Source of the DNA: Cyclobacterium xiamenense
GTDB taxonomy: Bacteria; Bacteroidota; Bacteroidia; Cytophagales; Cyclobacteriaceae
Reading direction: 5' to 3'
Length of the DNA: 64,000 nucleotides
NCBI RefSeq assembly: GCF_009467825.1
Contig: NZ_WIOK01000001.1
Coordinates: 1-64,000, forward strand
Positions 1 to 8,902 of the stretch are shown here, one piece after another. Numbering within the stretch: position 1 is the first letter of the stretch; each line of letters opens with the position of its first letter. Under the pieces are notes generated by a model. It did not search any database. It was not told the origin of the DNA and saw only the letters and a program-made list of their open reading frames with translations. The translations under genes were made by a program, and so were the position numbers.

Positions 1-2
1 AA

Positions 3-212
3 CGGAAATTGATTTACAAATACAACTGGAAAAATGCCTTTTTACAACTCAGAAAAAGGATTGTGGACTTGTTCAGCCGGGAAAGTGTGGAAAAAATACT
101 GGAAATCCTTGTAACTAAGATAGCCCGAAAGCTGGTAGCCGTAAAAAAAGGAAGGAAGTTTTCGAGAAAGGGTCTGGGAAAATCTACCCGGGTCAACCAA
201 TACTATAAATAG
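3..212 (+). CDS. C-terminal end of a probable transposase (partial)
   Basis: The reading frame is open from the window edge and ends at a stop at 210-212, so only about 69 C-terminal codons are visible. The peptide is strongly basic and ends in a Lys/Arg-rich tail (KKGRKFSRKGLG...). That is a common style for the C-terminus of DDE transposases, and an IS3-type transposase fragment follows directly. No catalytic motif lies inside the visible part, so the family assignment is only a suggestion. It could also be the end of an unrelated basic protein. Confidence 0.4.
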   Translation, partial: RKLIYKYNWKNAFLQLRKRIVDLFSRESVEKILEILVTKIARKLVAVKKGRKFSRKGLGKSTRVNQYYK

Positions 213-396
213 AAAAATCAGAAGGAAAAAAGTCAACCAGACAACATATCGCCCAAAATTAAAGCGCCTTTTTCAGGGGGAGTGAAAGGTATGCTCCTAG
301 CTTAATAAAGAGCCAAGAAAGGGAAGCTAAAAATCAAAATTATTCAATTTTGAAACCAGAAAAATAAACCAAAAAGCTTAACTTAATAGCATTGAG

Positions 397-1020
397 GTAA
401 CCACCAACTCGAATCACTGGATGAAGAAATATCCCAACTTGATCAAGGACCTGGAGCCAGTGAGCCCGAATCACATTTGGGTAAGCGACATTACTTACTG
501 GAAGACAAAAGGGGGCCATTATTACATCAGCTTTATAACAGATGCTTACTCAAGAAAAATCGTCGGCTATCAGGTAGCGGAGACGATGGAAGCAATCGAA
601 AGTGTTTATGCGTTAAAAATGGCCTTGGAAGGACTTGGCAAGAGAAAGAGAGCTTTTGTACTGATTCATCACTCGGATAGAGGGTCTCAATACTGTAGCG
701 CCGGGTATGTGGAACTACTCAGGAAAAACAACATTCAAATATCAATGTCTGAAAATGGGGATCCATTGGAAAATGCTATTGCGGAGAGATTAAACGGAAT
801 AATAAAGGGAGAATATCTTTTTGATTATCAGATAGATAGTATAAAGGAAGCTAAAACTATATTGGAGTCTGTTGTCAGACTCTATAATGAAGAAAGACCG
901 CACTCAAGCGTTGGCAATATGGTTCCATCGCAGGTCCATGAAGGATCCTTGGATAAAGAAGTCAGGCGTTTATGGAAAAACTATTATAAGAAAAGCGAAT
1001 TAAGCGAAATGGAAAAATGA
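397..1020 (+). pseudogene. IS3-family transposase OrfB, 5'-truncated
   Basis: This is the retroviral-integrase-like (rve) catalytic half of an IS3-family OrfB, about 199 residues from the first ATG at 421. The DDE triad is visible: Asp in VSDITYW, Asp in HHSDRGSQYC and Glu in NAIAERLNG, followed by the family-typical YNEERPHSSVG. Homology-like sequence (VTTNSNHW) begins about eight codons before that ATG, but an in-frame TAA lies at 379-381. The N-terminal HTH_21 region is missing and no OrfA precedes it. Full-length OrfB is usually 270-300 residues, so this copy is decapitated and probably inactive. Upstream sequence to 380 is A-rich and shows no transposase frame. Confidence 0.85.
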
Positions 1021-1251
1021 GTTTTCTTAGGCATATACAGAATAGGTTTAAAGCAACCCAGGACGAAAGCCCTGGGTCAACCTTATCTGATCAACCTATT
1101 CCTGGTCAGTTGCTCTCCAGCAGAGCTGATTTACGCTTCGGTTGATAGATGTAAATGTAAACCTATTTTCGGACTTAATTTAAATGTAAATTTGTGGTAG
1201 GACTAACAATGAATAAAATTAAAATCTGTAAACTTTTTTCAGGACGAGTCA
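1021..1251. other. IS3 3' flank, no gene
   Basis: No coding frame is visible after the transposase stop. A hairpin with arms ACCCAGG (1056-1062) and CCTGGGT (1071-1077) lies 35 bases after the stop. It lacks a T-tract, so it is not a classical terminator. AT-rich sequence containing two TGTAAATGTAAA-like stretches (about 1149-1192) may include an insertion-sequence end, but I found no matching inverted repeat upstream. Confidence 0.4.
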
Positions 1252-1754
1252 CAAAGGTCTAGGTTTGCTCTCAACCTTTGAGGTCTTTGAGACCTCGAAG
1301 GTTTTGTTCGTGTACGTTCTGCGGAAAGACCTTCGGGGTTGGAAAAACCCCAAAGGTCTAGGTTTGCTCTCAACCTTTGAGGTCTTTGGGACCTCGAAGG
1401 TTTTGTTCGTGTACGTTCTGCGGAAAGACCTTCGGGGTTGGGAAAACCCCAAAGGTCTAGGTTTATTCTCAACCTTTGAGGTCTTTGGGACCTCGAAGGT
1501 TTTGTTCATGTACCTTCTGCGGAAAGACCTTCGGGGTTGGGGAAACCCCAAAGGTCAGGATTCTGCTATAACCTTTGAGGTCTTTGGGACCTCGAAGGTT
1601 TATTTCGTGTACGTTCTGCGGAAAGACCTTCGGGGTTGGGAAAACCCCAAAGGTCTAGGTTTGCTCCCAACCTTTGAGGTCTTTGGGACCTCGAAGGTTT
1701 TGTTCGTGTACATTCTGCGGAAAGACCTTCGGGGTTGGGAAAACCCCAAAGGTC
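1252..1754. repeat. Five 99-bp tandem repeats, each with two hairpins
   Basis: Unit starts fall at 1273, 1372, 1471, 1570 and 1669, exactly 99 bp apart, with a partial unit in front at 1252. Each unit holds hairpin A (AACCTTTGAGGTC ... GACCTCGAAGGTT) and hairpin B (GACCTTCGGGGTT ... AACCCCAAAGGTC). Both have 13-bp arms with one wobble mismatch and a loop of about five bases. The two hairpins share a CCTTCGRGGT core. Because 99 is a multiple of three, several frames stay open through the array on both strands, giving repetitive peptides. I read these as by-products rather than proteins. The array lies just past the 3' end of the DUF4221 gene. Confidence 0.85.
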
Positions 1755-1774
1755 AATGCCTTTCCGTATTCCCC

Positions 1775-2932
1775 CTACCAGGAAATATCCATCCGGACAA
1801 AGCCCATTTCATCCTCCAGATTTTCGAAGAGCCATAGCTTACCGTCTTTGGCAAAATGAAAAGGAGGATAATTACTCATTGCGGTAAGTTGCCCTTCACT
1901 AAGCGGATTGAAATCCTTGTCCAAAACGGTCAGGTAGACATTCGCTCCACTGGTTTCCCGCATAAAACTCCCTTCAGGAATGGGTTTCGAGTCGTCAAAC
2001 TCCATCCGGAAAGCCAGTCGATAATACACCTGCTTTTTTTCGTCCCAAGCCGGAGCGGCAAAATTGATGTCAGATTGAATTTTCTCGTGTATGACCCTCA
2101 TTTCGTTTTGACTACTCACCTCTGCAGGGTAATCCCCGCTCTTTTCCGGAGGGAGGAGTTCACTGGCATAGCTTACCAGGCGGAATTCTTCCGCCTCCGG
2201 TTCCAGCACATAAAGCTCATGCCCCACCCCGGTTCCGAAAATTAACTTACCATTTTCTACCTTTCCAAACCGGTTCGTGCCCAGTCCCATTCTCATTTCC
2301 CCATCGTTGAGCATGATTTCAAATTTGGAGGCCTTTTCGATTTCCGGGGCAGCAAAGCTGGTTATTTGGTTCTTCTCCCGGTCAATTAATACCAGTTTGG
2401 CGGTTTTCTTTTCCCAGTTGGTCACTATTCCTGCAAAGCGCCTGGCTTTTTCGTCAATACTCAGCGGGACCAGGAAATTATCGCGTTCATCCAGCTTTTC
2501 CTCCTCAGAACCCATTTTGGCAAATTCAAACTGCTCCAGCTTTTTGCCCTGATCATTTATGATATTGTCCTGTCCGTAACTGCTAAATAAAAAGCGGTCC
2601 TCCCCTATAAGTTCCAGTGTCCGGAAGTAGGCTCCCAACCCATTTGGCCCTTCCTTGTCAAGGGTAATTTTGCTGACAAATTTCAGCTCATCCAGATCGA
2701 TCTTTTCGATGCTGTATTCCTGATAATTAAAATTATAGAGGTATTTTTTATCAGGAGTCAGCTTGGCATGGTACAGGCGAGAGTTTAGAAATAGGATTTC
2801 CTCTCCCGGGTGGACCATCACTGTGTCCATTTGAAGCGAAAACTGATTTCCGGATCCTGATTTGTTTTCCTTGGACTGGCAGGCTGCAAGGACCAGGAAC
2901 AATCCTGATAAGAATAAGTATTTCATCAGCAA
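1775..2932 (-). CDS. DUF4221-type lipoprotein
   Basis: This 385-residue protein starts with a lipoprotein signal peptide whose lipobox is VLAAC (Cys about residue 18), followed by a short Ser/Gly/Lys linker. The body resembles the DUF4221 family found in Bacteroidota, predicted to form a beta-propeller-like fold with recurring short strands such as KKYLYNFNY and GKLIFGTG. No enzymatic motif is visible and the function of the family is unknown. It is transcribed alone. The hairpin repeat array starts 20 bp beyond its stop codon and might act as its transcript end. Location would be the periplasmic face of the inner or outer membrane. Confidence 0.75.
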   Translation of the reverse strand: MLMKYLFLSGLFLVLAACQSKENKSGSGNQFSLQMDTVMVHPGEEILFLNSRLYHAKLTPDKKYLYNFNYQEYSIEKIDLDELKFVSKITLDKEGPNGLGAYFRTLELIGEDRFLFSSYGQDNIINDQGKKLEQFEFAKMGSEEEKLDERDNFLVPLSIDEKARRFAGIVTNWEKKTAKLVLIDREKNQITSFAAPEIEKASKFEIMLNDGEMRMGLGTNRFGKVENGKLIFGTGVGHELYVLEPEAEEFRLVSYASELLPPEKSGDYPAEVSSQNEMRVIHEKIQSDINFAAPAWDEKKQVYYRLAFRMEFDDSKPIPEGSFMRETSGANVYLTVLDKDFNPLSEGQLTAMSNYPPFHFAKDGKLWLFENLEDEMGFVRMDISW

Positions 2933-2994
2933 CTTCTTTTTAGACTAAAAAATTAGCCGATAAATTTTAGATTTCCTAAAGAAGTCGGAAAATT

Positions 2995-3774
2995 TTATTT
3001 TTTTCCGTTGGCTTTTGAAAATGTAAGTACCAATTTATTCCCCTCATCCCGCAACTCCAATGTATCCCCCTTCAACTGGTATTGCCACACCTGTTCCAGA
3101 TAGGCGAAAAAGAAATTCTCTGCCTGCATTTCATCTTGACAATATTTTTGCGTCCTGCCAATCTTCCCGATTTCCAGCTGGTTTCCGGTTTTTAGATCGT
3201 ATACACCGAAAAAATTATTGCAGCCGCCATAGCCATGCAGGCGGTTGCTTTCTTCCTCCAGAAAAACAAAGATATCTCCCGGAGTCCAGTCTTCTTCCGG
3301 AAATTTTTCCATGTTTGTTAGCATCCATTTGGTTTGGAGCAGAGGATGGTCTGTTTTGGCAACAACTTTTTTCAGCACGTAGGAATTTGCCAGATCTCCG
3401 CTTATTCTTTTCCCTTCCCCGTCCAGGTGAAAAAGTTGATTTTCACCTACCAGGTATTGATTCGGTGCGTTGTCCATGCCGGATAAGGCAATGGTATTTC
3501 CCTCAGGATTCCATTCAAAGCGGCCTTCCTGCCGGAATTCCTCCTCACTTTTTCCTATATAACGAGTCACTTTCACGTATTTACCTTCCTGATCAAGCCG
3601 GATGGATGTGGCGATTCCCTCACAATCCGCACAAGGAAGGATGCCTTTATAGGTACCTTCCCAATCCAGGGCATTTTCACTGGTATCTCCGGTAGGAAGG
3701 GGCTGCCCGGTTTTACAGCTGCTGAGGATGCAGGCAAAACAAAAAACAGCCATAACAGAAAGAAAAGTTTTCAT
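2995..3774 (-). CDS. NlpE-META domain fusion lipoprotein
   Basis: The N-terminal signal ends in a Cys (ILSSC, about residue 20). Residues of about 40-140 match the NlpE N-terminal domain, with the hallmark YKGILPCADCEG carrying a CxxC motif. Residues of about 145-255 match a META/HslJ domain (KWMLTN, GYGGCNNFFG, then a Cys-containing stretch ending TLELRDEGNKLVLTF). NlpE in Enterobacteria senses surface and copper stress, and META/HslJ proteins are linked to heat shock and novobiocin resistance. Here both are on one chain, an arrangement known in Bacteroidota. The partner and role in this organism cannot be read from the sequence. It is a single gene with 62 bp to the upstream-facing DUF4221 gene. 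Confidence 0.85.
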   Translation of the reverse strand: MKTFLSVMAVFCFACILSSCKTGQPLPTGDTSENALDWEGTYKGILPCADCEGIATSIRLDQEGKYVKVTRYIGKSEEEFRQEGRFEWNPEGNTIALSGMDNAPNQYLVGENQLFHLDGEGKRISGDLANSYVLKKVVAKTDHPLLQTKWMLTNMEKFPEEDWTPGDIFVFLEEESNRLHGYGGCNNFFGVYDLKTGNQLEIGKIGRTQKYCQDEMQAENFFFAYLEQVWQYQLKGDTLELRDEGNKLVLTFSKANGKK

Positions 3775-3871
3775 GGATTATGTAGTGTTTAGGTTTGGTC
3801 TCTTTGACTTTAAACGGACCATTTAAGGCAAAGTTCTTTTAAGATATCCAATATTTGCGGATAAACTAAAT

Positions 3872-4411
3872 TCACTTTTCCAACCCCTCGGTTTTGCAGA
3901 CCAGGTCCCACAAGGCAATACCAATAGTAACAGAAATGTTGAGGGAATGCTTGGTACCCAGCTGGGGAATTTCCAACACATGATCGGCAGCAAGCAACAC
4001 CTCTTCATGTACGCCAAATACTTCGTTCCCAAAAACCAGGGCATAGGGCTGATTGGGCTTTGCCTGGAAGCGGTGCAGCGGGGTGCTGTGCGCTGCCTGC
4101 TCCAGCGCACAGACCCGGTAGCCGGATTTGCGGAGCTCCCGGATCAGCTCCAGGGTGTGTTCGCGGTATTCCCAGGACACCGACTCGGTGGCGCCCAGTG
4201 CGGTTTTGTGGATTTCGCGGTGGGGAGGCGTACCGGTAATGCCACAGAGGTATATTTTTTCTACCAGAAAGGCATCGGCGGTGCGAAAGGCCGAACCCAC
4301 GTTGTTCAGGCTGCGTACATTGTCCAGCACGAGCACAATGGGGTTTTTATCGGCTTCCTTGAATGCTTCTATGGATAAGCGATCCATTTCATCCATGCTT
4401 CGTTTTTTCAT
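3872..4411 (-). CDS. SpoU/TrmH-family RNA 2'-O-methyltransferase
   Basis: The 179-residue product belongs to the SPOUT superfamily, which methylates ribose 2'-OH in tRNA or rRNA using SAM. The three knot motifs are present: motif 1 NVRSLNNVGSAFRTAD near residue 32, motif 2 FGNEVFGVHEE near 128, and motif 3 HSLNISVTIGIALWDL near 155. I chose the start MKKRSMDEMD rather than an in-frame ATG eight codons earlier, because the shorter form fits the family and leaves room for a promoter shared with the divergent mutS gene. The target nucleotide cannot be told from sequence. Confidence 0.85.
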   Translation of the reverse strand: MKKRSMDEMDRLSIEAFKEADKNPIVLVLDNVRSLNNVGSAFRTADAFLVEKIYLCGITGTPPHREIHKTALGATESVSWEYREHTLELIRELRKSGYRVCALEQAAHSTPLHRFQAKPNQPYALVFGNEVFGVHEEVLLAADHVLEIPQLGTKHSLNISVTIGIALWDLVCKTEGLEK

Positions 4412-4542
4412 GTTCCGATGGGGTTTGGTACACAAAGGTAGGGCTTATCGGAAAGAGTAGAAAGTCCTTATTTCGAACCGCTATTTTTGTTTATGGGAAG
4501 GATGAAGTAAATTCAGGGTTTATTTTAAAACGCGAACCCCGC

Positions 4543-7143
4543 ATGGCAAAAGCAGCAGTAAAGGAAACCCCTTTGATGAAACAATACAATGCCATCAAGG
4601 CAAAACATCCCGGAGCGATTCTGCTGTTTCGGGTAGGGGATTTTTACGAAACCTTTGGCGAGGATGCCATCAAGGCCAGCAAAATCCTGGATATTGTACT
4701 GACCAAACGGGCAAACGGAGCCGCCTCGCACATTGAATTGGCGGGATTTCCCCACCATTCCCTGGATGCCTATTTGCCCAAATTGGTACGGGCCGGCAAT
4801 CGGGTGGCCATCTGCGATCAGCTCGAAGATCCACGGGAGGTAAAGGGTATCGTCAAGCGTGGGGTGACGGAACTGGTGACGCCTGGATTGGCCTACAACG
4901 ATAACGTGCTGGATAAGCGCCGGAATAATTTTTTGGCCAGCATTCATTTTGCCGGGGATCGGTTGGGGATTGCTTTTTTGGACCTTTCCACGGGTGAATT
5001 TATGTGTGCCGAGGGCAACCAATCGTACATAGAAAAACTGTTGCAAAGTTTTAATCCCTCGGAGGTCATCCATTCCAAGGCTGCCCGAACCCTGGCTGGA
5101 ACGCTGTTAAAAAACGACTTTACCACCTTTCATTGTGAGGATTGGGTGTACCAGCAGGATTATACCTACGAAAAACTCGTCCGGCACTTTGGCACCACCA
5201 ACCTCAAAGGATTTGGTATCGAAAACCAGGTGTTGGGGACCATCGCCGCCGGGGCCGTTCTCTATTACCTGGAAGAGACCGAACACAAGGAAGTAAAACA
5301 CATTGCTTCGATCTCACGCATAGCGGAGGAAAAGTACGTTTGGTTGGACAAGTTTACCATACGTAACCTGGAGCTTATTTACCCCCAGCAGGAAGGCGGG
5401 GTGCCGCTTATACAGATTCTGGACAAAACCCAGACCCCCATGGGTAGCCGGATGCTGAAACAGTGGATGGTGTTGCCCCTCAAGGAAAAGCAGCCCATTG
5501 AAGAAAGGCAGCAAGTGGTACGGTTTTTTTACGAAAAGCCGGAGCTTCGCGAAGAGTTGTTTTCCCACCTCAAGCAAATCGGAGACCTGGAGCGCCTGAT
5601 TTCAAAAGTGGCGGTGGGTCGCATCAATCCCCGGGAAATGAACCACCTGCGAAAGGCCCTCAAAAGTACCCTGCCCATCAAGGAGTTGCTTTCCACCCAG
5701 GAAAACGGGCCCTTAAAAAAGCTAGCGGACCGCCTCACCACCTGCAGCTACCTGCTGGAGAAAATCGAGCGGGAACTGATGGAGGACGCACCCATGCTGA
5801 CCCATCAGGGGGGAATTATCAAGAACGGCGTGGATCCGGATCTGGACGAATACCGCAAGTTGGCTACTTCCGGTAAGGATTACCTGGTGCAGATCCAGCA
5901 GCGGGAAGTCAAGCGGACCGGTATTTCTTCGCTGAAAGTGGCCTTTAATAAGGTGTTTGGCTACTACCTGGAGGTAAGTAACACCCACAAGGACAAGGTG
6001 CCACCGGAGTGGATCCGCAAGCAAACCCTGGTCAATGCCGAACGGTACATCACCGAGGAGCTCAAGACCTACGAAGAAAAGATCCTGCATGCGGAGGAGC
6101 GGCTAGTAATTTTGGAACAGAAGTATTTTCAGCTCCTGGTGCAGGATGCGGGCGACTACGTGGTGCAGATCCAACAGAATGCACGGGTGCTGGCCTCCCT
6201 GGACTGCCTGTTGAGTTTTGCGGAAGTGGCCTCTGACAATGCCTACTGCGCACCAAAAATCACCGATTCGGATTCCATCGAGATTCGGGACGGCAGGCAC
6301 CCGGTGATCGAAAAGCAGCTGGGGATCGGGGAGGACTACGTGCCAAACGATACCTTTCTGGACCATTCCACCCAGCAGGTGATCATCATTACCGGACCCA
6401 ACATGGCGGGAAAATCGGCTTTGCTGCGGCAGACCGCATTGATCGTATTGATGGCTCAGATGGGGAGCTTCGTGCCGGCGTCCTTTGCCCGCATCGGTAT
6501 GGTGGACAAGGTCTTTACCCGGGTGGGTGCCTCCGATAACCTGTCTAAGGGCGAGTCCACCTTTATGGTGGAAATGACCGAAACGGCAAGCATACTGAAT
6601 AATTTATCCGACCGAAGCCTGGTACTCATGGACGAGATCGGACGGGGGACTTCCACCTATGACGGCATTTCCATCGCCTGGTCCATTGTCGAATACCTGC
6701 ACAACCATCCCAAGTGCCGGGCAAAGACCCTCTTTGCCACCCATTACCACGAACTGAATCAACTCGCTGCGGATTTCCCGAAAGTAAAGAACTTCAATGT
6801 ATCGGTAAAAGAAGTTGGAAACAAAGTCATCTTTATGCGTAAGCTGGAGAAAGGGGGCAGTGAGCACAGTTTTGGTATCCACGTGGCGCAGATGGCTGGC
6901 ATGCCCAATCCGGTGGTATTGCGTGCGGCGGAGATCATGAAATACCTGGAAAAGGACAAGAAATTGCAGCAGCACCGGGACAATATCCGGGACATGCCCA
7001 AAAACAATTACCAGTTAAGCCTGTTCGAGATGGACCCCAAATTCAAGGAGGCCAAAGAGCTTTTGGATGCCCTCGATATCAACACCATTTCTCCGGTGGA
7101 GGCTTTGTTGAAATTGAATGAAGTGAAGAAAATGCTGGAATGA
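4543..7143 (+). CDS. mutS: DNA mismatch repair protein MutS
   Basis: MutS recognises base mismatches and small loops and recruits MutL. The 866-residue protein has the mismatch-binding Phe-x-Glu motif at F34-Y35-E36 within FRVGDFYETF. Connector, core and clamp domains follow, then the ABC ATPase with Walker A GPNMAGKS near residue 617 and Walker B LVLMDEIGRGTS near 693. The C-terminal helices match the dimerisation region, and the length fits MutS1 (about 850-880). The frame is open 60 codons upstream, but that extension is unlike MutS, so MAKAAVKETP at 4543 is the start. It is divergent from the RNA methyltransferase gene with 131 bp between starts. Confidence 0.97.
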   Translation: MAKAAVKETPLMKQYNAIKAKHPGAILLFRVGDFYETFGEDAIKASKILDIVLTKRANGAASHIELAGFPHHSLDAYLPKLVRAGNRVAICDQLEDPREVKGIVKRGVTELVTPGLAYNDNVLDKRRNNFLASIHFAGDRLGIAFLDLSTGEFMCAEGNQSYIEKLLQSFNPSEVIHSKAARTLAGTLLKNDFTTFHCEDWVYQQDYTYEKLVRHFGTTNLKGFGIENQVLGTIAAGAVLYYLEETEHKEVKHIASISRIAEEKYVWLDKFTIRNLELIYPQQEGGVPLIQILDKTQTPMGSRMLKQWMVLPLKEKQPIEERQQVVRFFYEKPELREELFSHLKQIGDLERLISKVAVGRINPREMNHLRKALKSTLPIKELLSTQENGPLKKLADRLTTCSYLLEKIERELMEDAPMLTHQGGIIKNGVDPDLDEYRKLATSGKDYLVQIQQREVKRTGISSLKVAFNKVFGYYLEVSNTHKDKVPPEWIRKQTLVNAERYITEELKTYEEKILHAEERLVILEQKYFQLLVQDAGDYVVQIQQNARVLASLDCLLSFAEVASDNAYCAPKITDSDSIEIRDGRHPVIEKQLGIGEDYVPNDTFLDHSTQQVIIITGPNMAGKSALLRQTALIVLMAQMGSFVPASFARIGMVDKVFTRVGASDNLSKGESTFMVEMTETASILNNLSDRSLVLMDEIGRGTSTYDGISIAWSIVEYLHNHPKCRAKTLFATHYHELNQLAADFPKVKNFNVSVKEVGNKVIFMRKLEKGGSEHSFGIHVAQMAGMPNPVVLRAAEIMKYLEKDKKLQQHRDNIRDMPKNNYQLSLFEMDPKFKEAKELLDALDINTISPVEALLKLNEVKKMLE

Positions 7144-7203
7144 ATGTACCAGCTTTACTTTCAGCGGAGTAGGGAAGCAGGTGCAAAAATTTGCGGTGGA
7201 CTG

Positions 7204-7233
7204 TTGGAGATTCAAAATTATGGCGTAAATTTG
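7204..7233 (+). promoter_or_regulatory. Bacteroidota-type promoter for tRNA-Gly
   Basis: A -7 element TAAATTTG (7226-7233) fits TAnnTTTG. A TTGG at 7204-7207 sits 18 bases upstream in the -33 position. The tRNA begins 48 bases downstream of the -7 element. Confidence 0.55.
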
Positions 7234-7280
7234 TGTCCACATCGACGGAAAGCGTTGCTTTTCGACACCTGTAGTAATCA

Positions 7281-7356
<76 letters not shown>

Positions 7357-7360
7357 AGAA

Positions 7361-7387
7361 AAGCCCTGACGCAGGGCTTTTTCTTTT
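7361..7387 (+). terminator. Rho-independent terminator after tRNA-Gly
   Basis: Stem AAGCCCTG / CAGGGCTT with loop ACG is followed by a T-rich tract (ttttctttt). It starts five bases after the CCA end. Confidence 0.85.
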
Positions 7388-7423
7388 GCGGGTTCTGGTA
7401 AGGGTAAAATCCCGGATTTTACC

Positions 7424-7431
7424 TAACTTTG
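7424..7431 (+). promoter_or_regulatory. -7 element for tRNA-Leu
   Basis: TAACTTTG matches TAnnTTTG and ends 12 bases before the tRNA. No clear -33 TTTG lies at the right distance. Confidence 0.45.
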
Positions 7432-7442
7432 GGCTTAATAAT

Positions 7443-7526
7443 GCCGGGATGGTGGAATAGGTAGACACGCAAGACTTAAAATCTTGTGGCCATTAGGCCG
7501 TGCGGGTTCGATTCCCGCTCCTGGTA
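7443..7526 (+). tRNA. tRNA-Leu (anticodon TAA)
   Basis: This is a class II tRNA with a long variable arm (TGGCCATTAGGCCGT). Anticodon stem is CAAGA/TCTTG with loop CTTAAAA, giving UAA. T stem is GCGGG/CCCGC. Acceptor GCCGGGA pairs with TCCTGGT through two wobbles. CCA is not encoded (discriminator A followed by CAA). Confidence 0.95.
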
Positions 7527-7611
7527 CAAATTTAATCGGCCAATACGTCGCGCAAACGGGGATTTTTGTTTCACAAATATTCCACATTTCATGCCCAAAC
7601 AGGCTATTAAA

Positions 7612-7635
7612 GCTACTTTTGGAAGTAGCGTTTTT
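7612..7635 (+). terminator. Probable terminator downstream of tRNA-Leu
   Basis: A 7-bp stem GCTACTT/AAGTAGC with loop TTGG is followed by GTTTTT. It lies 85 bases after the tRNA, and the rest of 7527-7849 shows no gene, only AT-rich sequence. Confidence 0.55.
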
Positions 7636-7849
7636 CCCTTTTTTTACCTAATAATAGGAAATAACACCTCAATCGGTTTCCTCAAATTATAGGAAAAGCT
7701 CGTATCGCTATTTTCTTTTTTCCCCGCTCCACCAGTTAATTGGTTAATTTCTTTTTTCCCCGCCTTGTTGTCGGCTATTACCTAGGTACGATTTCGTAAA
7801 AAGTTATCATAAAATGCTTACTTTTCTCCCCTGTTCTACGAATAAAAAA

Positions 7850-8650
7850 ATGACAGAGATGAGAAAGCGTGTGTACAAACTATTGTCTGTATCAAAGACC
7901 ACCGGTGACCTAAGTTGGTACGTTGATGCATTCATTATCACGTTGATTTTGTTAAATGTGGTAGCGGTAATTTTAGTGTCCATGGAGCCTATCTGGATAA
8001 AATTTAGAAAATATTTCCTGCTGTTTGAATATTTTTCAGTGCTTGTTTTTACGATTGAGTACTTGCTCCGTCTTTGGACGGCAAACCTGAACCCTACCTA
8101 TAAAAAGCCAGTTATAGGGAATATAAAATACGCGCTAACACCACTTGCGATCATTGATCTTCTGGCCGTTCTTCCGTTTTATCTTCCATTCTTTGGAGTA
8201 GATTTACGCTTATTGCGATTTCTACGGGTCTTCCGAGTTTTTCGGTTGCTTAAACTTGCCCGGTATATGGCAGCGCTTGACCTGATCAATCGGGTGATTA
8301 GTAAGAAAAAGGAAGAGCTTGTCGTTTCTTTTATTCTGACCGGGTTCCTTCTTATTGTTGCCTCCACATTCATGTATTATGTGGAGAATAATGCACAGCC
8401 GGAGAAATTCTCCAGTATCCCTGAAACCATGTGGTGGGGAATTATTACCGTGACTACCGTTGGCTATGGAGACGTTTACCCAATTACTCCCTTGGGTAGG
8501 TTTTTAGGAAGTATCATTGCCATTATCGGAATTGGTCTTGTTGCCCTGCCAACAGGAATCTTAGCTGCGGGGTTTTCCAACGAACTATCTCAAGGGCAGC
8601 AAAAAAATCAAAAATGCCCCACCTGTGGACAAGCTATTGAAAAAAAATAA
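7850..8650 (+). CDS. Voltage-gated-type potassium channel (6TM)
   Basis: The 266-residue inner-membrane protein has the ion-channel (Kv) layout. S1 is around DAFIITLILLNVVAVIL, S2 around FEYFSVLVFTIEYLLRLW and S3 around PLAIIDLLAVLPFYL. S4 carries repeated arginines (RLLRFLRVFRVFRLLKLARY). Then come S5, a pore loop with selectivity filter TVGYGD, and S6. A short cytoplasmic tail ends in a zinc-ribbon-like CPTCG. I chose MTEMRKRVYK as start; an in-frame ATG 12 codons earlier would add an unconserved-looking peptide. It stands alone between tRNAs and a convergent hydrolase gene. Bacterial Kv channels usually set membrane potential; gating cannot be inferred. Confidence 0.9.
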   Translation: MTEMRKRVYKLLSVSKTTGDLSWYVDAFIITLILLNVVAVILVSMEPIWIKFRKYFLLFEYFSVLVFTIEYLLRLWTANLNPTYKKPVIGNIKYALTPLAIIDLLAVLPFYLPFFGVDLRLLRFLRVFRVFRLLKLARYMAALDLINRVISKKKEELVVSFILTGFLLIVASTFMYYVENNAQPEKFSSIPETMWWGIITVTTVGYGDVYPITPLGRFLGSIIAIIGIGLVALPTGILAAGFSNELSQGQQKNQKCPTCGQAIEKK

Positions 8651-8902
8651 GTGCCAAGTAAAAAAGCCGGGAATTACGTGCGGTACAAAATACGAATAAA
8701 GGATGTTGGACTAAAAAGCCAATTACTTCGAATAGAATTCCTAATTGGTCCACTACCACCTGGTCCAATACAGCAATTAACTACCCGCGCAAAAAATTGA
8801 ATCCAAGATAAGTGGTATCGATTCTTATCCCGGATATCGGGAAGAAATACGGCCTGCAATTACCGGTATGCTTTTTTCGCCCGGAGGTAAGGATTCGTCT
8901 CG

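Noticed and set aside
1252-1754. CRISPR array
   Set aside because: The whole 99-bp unit repeats with no unique spacers, and there are no cas genes.
1265-1837. A 190-codon frame with 33-residue repeats across the 99-bp array
   Set aside because: The frame is open on both strands only because the DNA period is a multiple of three; the DNA hairpins, not the peptide, explain the conservation.
4363-4542. N-terminal extension of MutS
   Set aside because: The 60 extra codons are antisense to the RNA methyltransferase gene and its upstream region and do not resemble MutS.
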